A stretch of DNA of 64,000 bases from Corallococcus macrosporus (lineage in GTDB: Bacteria; Myxococcota; Myxococcia; Myxococcales; Myxococcaceae). The notes under the pieces are model-generated. The model did not search any database. It saw only the letters and a list, made by a program, of their open reading frames with translations, and was not told where the DNA came from. This document shows positions 60,979 to 64,000 of this stretch, piece after piece (position 1 is the stretch's first letter; every line of letters begins with the position of its first letter). The translations under genes were made by a program, and so were the position numbers. The stretch covers positions 124,001 through 188,000 of the forward strand of contig NZ_JAFIMU010000004.1 of the NCBI RefSeq assembly GCF_017302985.1, in the 5' to 3' direction.

Positions 60979-61857
60979 ATGTTCGCGGAAGCTGCTGCCC
61001 CTGCCCTGAAGATTGTCCGACGCTCCCAGAACGACAGCGTCTTCGCGAAGCGCGGGGAGGCCTACACGCTGCTGCAGGGCGACAGCCTGGAGCTGATGGC
61101 CCAGCTGCCCGAGCAGTCCTTCGACCTCATCTTCGCGGACCCGCCGTACTTCCTCTCCAACGGCGGCACCACCTGCAAGAACGGCAAGCGCGTCTCCGTG
61201 GCCAAGGGCCAGTGGGACGTGTCCCGCGGGGTGGAGGAGGACCACGCCTTCACCACCAAGTGGCTCGCCGCCTGCCAGCGCCTGCTGCGCCCCACCGGCA
61301 CGCTGTGGGTGAGCGGCACGCAGCACGTCATCTTCAACGCCGGCTTCGCGATGCAGAAGCTGGGCTACAAGCTGCTCAACACCGTCACCTGGTACAAGCC
61401 CAACGCGAGCCCCAACCTGGCGTGCCGCTACTTCACGCACTCCACGGAGCTGCTCATCTGGGCCTCGCCGTCGTCCGGCGGCAAGCTGAAGCACGTCTTC
61501 AACTACCAGCGCATGAAGGCGGAGAACGGCGGCAAGCAGATGCGCGACGTGTGGAACCTGCCGCGCAACGGTGAAGAGGAGCTCACCGCCGACGGCTCCG
61601 GCCGCATGTGGACGCAGACGGCTCCGCGCGGCGAGGAGAAGGCCTTCGGCAGCCACCCCACCCAGAAGCCGGTGGCCCTGCTGGAGCGCATCCTGGAGGC
61701 GAGCTGCCCGGAGAACTCGCTCATCCTGGACCCCTTCAACGGCAGCGGCACCACCGGCGTGGCCGCCCTGAAGCACGGCCACCGCTACGTGGGCATCGAC
61801 ATGAACCCGGAGTACCTGACCCTGTCCAAGAAGCGCCTGGACGCGGCCCTCAAGTAG
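60979..61857 (+). CDS. Solitary class-beta DNA N6-adenine methyltransferase, DpnIIB (DpnA) like
   Basis: A 292-residue DNA methyltransferase. The catalytic motif DPPYFLSNGGTTC (Asp54) comes first and the SAM motif DPFNGSGTTG (Phe253) near the end, giving class beta. Segments VSVAKGQWDVS, NLACRYFTHSTELLIWA, FNYQRMK, GKQM and SHPTQKPVALLERIL match my recollection of the DpnIIB/DpnA group, which methylates adenine in GATC; the recognition site here is unproven. No restriction endonuclease gene is adjacent, so it is an orphan, perhaps regulatory. GGAGG lies 4 nt before ATG 60979. It converges on the aminopeptidase gene. Confidence 0.92.
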   Translation: MFAEAAAPALKIVRRSQNDSVFAKRGEAYTLLQGDSLELMAQLPEQSFDLIFADPPYFLSNGGTTCKNGKRVSVAKGQWDVSRGVEEDHAFTTKWLAACQRLLRPTGTLWVSGTQHVIFNAGFAMQKLGYKLLNTVTWYKPNASPNLACRYFTHSTELLIWASPSSGGKLKHVFNYQRMKAENGGKQMRDVWNLPRNGEEELTADGSGRMWTQTAPRGEEKAFGSHPTQKPVALLERILEASCPENSLILDPFNGSGTTGVAALKHGHRYVGIDMNPEYLTLSKKRLDAALK

Positions 61858-61863
61858 TCCGTC

Positions 61864-63618
61864 TCACGCGCGGGCGAGGATGAGCTCGACTCCCTGCCGC
61901 GCGATGGGGTGGTACCTCGCCCCGTGCTTCTCGAACGCCGCGCGCGCCACCTTGCGGTGGTCGCGCGACGAGGCGAGCACGCTGTAGAGCGGCTTCAAGT
62001 ACTTCATCCGCCCCACCTCGCCGAGGAACGCTTCCGCCCGGCCCAGGGGCGCGTCGAAGCCCGCGCGCAGCGCCGCCACCAGCCACGCCACCAGCACCTC
62101 CGAGTTGCGGCTGTCCGTGAGCGCGTACTTCGCGTCCAGCTCGCGGAAGACGCCCGGTGCCGTGTCCGCCGGCATGGACTCCAGGAAGAGCTGCCACTCG
62201 GTGGGCGTCCAGTCCTTCGTGTCCTGCTGCGAAGGCACCTTGCCGCGCAGCTTCTCCAGCGCCTCCAGCCGCGCGGACGCAGGGCGGGGCGCGCTCTCCG
62301 GCACGCCGGGCCGGTTGAGGTACGCGTCCGCGTCCACCTTCGCCAGCGCTCCGGGCAGCTCGGCTTCCGTGAAGCGGACGAACTCCTCCGTGGTGAGCGC
62401 CTGGAAGCGGTACTTCGCCAGGTAGCGGCGCAGGAAGCCGTCGAAGGTGGGGCGGCCCACCGCGTCCTCCAGCGCGCGCAGGAGCAGGTAGCCCTTCTCG
62501 TAGGGAATCTGGGAGAAGGCCTCGTCGGGGTCCACGCCGGACAGGTGCGTGCGCAGCGCGGTGAGCTGCGGGTGCGCGCGGAAGTGGTGCAGCGCCTCGT
62601 CCAGCGAGCGGCGCCCCAGGGCCGCGTGCAGCGCCGCGACCTCCGGCCCCGCCAGCGCCTCCAGGATGCGGCGCTCGGCGAAGACGGTGAAGCCCTCGTT
62701 GAGCCAGAAGTGCTCCGCGGACGCGTTCGTCACCAGGTTGCCCGTCCACGAGTGCGCCAGCTCATGCGCCACCACGTTCACCAGGCTCTTGTCGCCCGCG
62801 ATGAGCGTGGGCGTGAGGAACGTCAGGCGCGGGTTCTCCATGCCGCCGTATGGGAACGACGGCGGCATGAGCAGCAGGTCGAAGCGCTCCCAGTCGTACG
62901 GCCCGAAGAGGGACTCCGCGGCCTTGAGCATGTCGTCCACGCCCGCGAACTCGTCCGCCGCATCCTCAAGCGCCTCCGGCTCCGCCCACACGCGCGAGCG
63001 CGGCCCCAGCTCCTTCGACGTGAGGCTGCCCACCGCGAACGCCAGCAGGTACGGCGGCACCGGCTGCGGCATCTCGTAGTGCTCCTCCGCCTCCACGCCG
63101 TGCTCCTCGCGGCCCACGAAGGACGCCGCCATCACGGACTTGAGCTGCTTGGGCACGCGCAGGGACGCGCGGTAGCGGATGCGGATGCGCGGCGTGTCCT
63201 GCAGCGGCACCACGCTGCGCGCGTGGATGGCCTGGCACTGGCTGAACAGGAACGGCTGCTGTCCGCCCGCCGTCTGCGGCGGCGACAGCCACTGCAGCGC
63301 GCTGGCCTCCGGCGATGTCCGGTAGCGCACCGTGAGCTGCTTCACCCCCGCCGGCAGCTCAATCCGCAGCCGGCTCCCCAGGATGGGTTCGGGAGGGGAG
63401 AGGATGTAGGGCAAGGGGCGACCCTGGGCATCCACCACGCCCCGGATGTCCAGGTCGCGGGTGTCCAGGTCGAGGGGCCCCGCTGACGCCTCCTTGAGGG
63501 TCAGCGTGGCCTCCGCGTGCAGGCGGCGCGTCCGGAAATCGACGCGGGCCTTCCAGTCCAGCGTTTCGGTCTCAGGCTGCGTGCTGTCGTTGTACGAGTG
63601 CGGGTCGAGGCGAGCCAT
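61864..63618 (-). CDS. M1-family zinc aminopeptidase, leukotriene-A4-hydrolase type
   Basis: A 584-residue metallopeptidase that removes N-terminal residues from peptides. The zinc site is His285, Glu286 and His289 in VVAHELAHSWTGN with Glu308 in FWLNEG. The exopeptidase motif is PYGGMENP, and the substrate-site segment QCQAIHARS is typical of the LTA4-hydrolase-like subgroup, as is the helical C-terminal domain. No signal peptide is seen, so it is cytosolic. ATG at 63618 gives MARLDPHSYND, a usual start for the group; the longer frame upstream runs over the divergent promoter region. Confidence 0.95.
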   Translation of the reverse strand: MARLDPHSYNDSTQPETETLDWKARVDFRTRRLHAEATLTLKEASAGPLDLDTRDLDIRGVVDAQGRPLPYILSPPEPILGSRLRIELPAGVKQLTVRYRTSPEASALQWLSPPQTAGGQQPFLFSQCQAIHARSVVPLQDTPRIRIRYRASLRVPKQLKSVMAASFVGREEHGVEAEEHYEMPQPVPPYLLAFAVGSLTSKELGPRSRVWAEPEALEDAADEFAGVDDMLKAAESLFGPYDWERFDLLLMPPSFPYGGMENPRLTFLTPTLIAGDKSLVNVVAHELAHSWTGNLVTNASAEHFWLNEGFTVFAERRILEALAGPEVAALHAALGRRSLDEALHHFRAHPQLTALRTHLSGVDPDEAFSQIPYEKGYLLLRALEDAVGRPTFDGFLRRYLAKYRFQALTTEEFVRFTEAELPGALAKVDADAYLNRPGVPESAPRPASARLEALEKLRGKVPSQQDTKDWTPTEWQLFLESMPADTAPGVFRELDAKYALTDSRNSEVLVAWLVAALRAGFDAPLGRAEAFLGEVGRMKYLKPLYSVLASSRDHRKVARAAFEKHGARYHPIARQGVELILARA

Positions 63619-63680
63619 GGGGGGACGACTTGTAGTCGGGGAGCCGACCTCCTGGCGAGCACACCCGACGGCAATGCCGG

Positions 63681-63696
63681 TTGACTTCCGGGTCAA
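63681..63696. promoter_or_regulatory. Dyad TTGAC-N6-GTCAA in the divergent promoter region
   Basis: A perfect 5-bp inverted repeat (63681-63685 and 63692-63696). Its left arm can also serve as a -35 (TTGACT) with TACATT 15 bp downstream for the gene at 63748. It could be an operator shared by both divergent genes. Confidence 0.35.
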
Positions 63697-63747
63697 TCGC
63701 CTACATTTGTGCAGTCCCCTACTTCCTTTCAAGGGAGCGAATTTCCG

Positions 63748-64000
63748 ATGACGACCCGGATCCGAAAAGTGGCGGTGCTTGGCGCTGGCGTGATGGGCAG
63801 CGGCATCGCCGCGCATCTGGCCAACTCCGGCGTGCGCGCCCTGTTGCTGGACATCGTTCCGCCCAAGGCTGCTCCGGGCGAGGACACCGCTTCCAAGGCG
63901 TTCCGCAACAAGTTCGCCCAGGGCGCGCTGGCGAACCTGCGCAAGGCGAAGCCCAGCCCCATCGTGTCCGAGCAGGTGCTGGCGGCCATCGAAGTGGGCA
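63748..64000 (+). CDS. 3-hydroxyacyl-CoA dehydrogenase, N-terminal part (runs off the window)
   Basis: The first 84 codons are present. VAVLGAGVMGSGIAAHLANSG is the NAD-binding Rossmann motif of the 3-hydroxyacyl-CoA dehydrogenase family, used in fatty-acid beta-oxidation. The insertion between the first strands (KAAPGEDTASKAF) resembles the long FadN-type fusion enzymes with a downstream hydratase domain, but that part is outside the window. GGGAG is 10 nt before the ATG. It is divergent from the aminopeptidase gene. Confidence 0.9.
   Translation, partial: MTTRIRKVAVLGAGVMGSGIAAHLANSGVRALLLDIVPPKAAPGEDTASKAFRNKFAQGALANLRKAKPSPIVSEQVLAAIEVG

Noticed and set aside
63619..63816. Extended start of the aminopeptidase
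   Set aside because: The extra 66 residues are low-quality sequence that would cross the divergent gene's start; family members begin at the MARLDPHSYND position.

Overview
The window is about 70% GC and densely packed. It carries many two-component and chemosensory genes, a myxobacterial DUF2378 (TIGR02265-type) protein, frequent GTG/TTG starts and a giant peptide synthetase. This points to a myxobacterium of the Myxococcaceae (Myxococcus or Corallococcus like). That placement is inferred from gene content, not from a marker-gene comparison.

Layout. Positions 1-2913 (minus): a sensor kinase followed by two translationally coupled response regulators. 3067-8067: a GH31 alpha-glucosidase, two small conserved proteins and a GMC oxidoreductase. 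8407-20990: a mixed signalling and maintenance region with a six-helix membrane kinase, DUF2378, the SRAP/HMCES DNA-crosslink protein, a lone receiver, a PAS-PAS-HK-REC-REC-HPt hybrid kinase, a short Hsp70-like protein, a GIY-YIG protein and an NtrC-type sigma-54 activator. 21150-31374: a Pal/OmpA lipoprotein, then a compact chemosensory operon (CheW, CheW-like, MCP, MCP, CheA-REC, CheB, CheR) with overlapping or nearly touching genes.

31454-33444 is the most unusual part. A coiled-coil/TPR lipoprotein gene overlaps by 4 bp a gene whose reading frame is interrupted by one in-frame UGA (32452-32454). The UGA is followed, 18 nt later, by the loop GGUCUG on a perfect 8-bp stem. That is the arrangement of a bacterial SECIS element. 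I read 32320-33444 as one exported selenoprotein of 374 residues with a Cys-Gly-Sec motif, on a metallophosphatase-like fold whose metal ligands are mostly lost.

33742-59865 is a single NRPS gene of 8707 codons: eight C-A-T modules and a terminal thioesterase. Hand-read specificity codes give Val-Val-Val-Ala-Ala-X-Ala-Ala, with no epimerase or methylase domain. Modules 4-5 and 7-8 look like copies of one two-module block. A four-helix membrane protein overlaps the NRPS stop codon (ATGA). No transporter, PPTase or MbtH gene lies nearby; housekeeping rpmE follows under its own promoter.

60979-64000: a solitary DpnIIB-like DNA methyltransferase, a leukotriene-A4-hydrolase-type M1 aminopeptidase (minus) and the start of a 3-hydroxyacyl-CoA dehydrogenase. 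I saw no tRNA, rRNA, CRISPR array, insertion sequence or phage gene.
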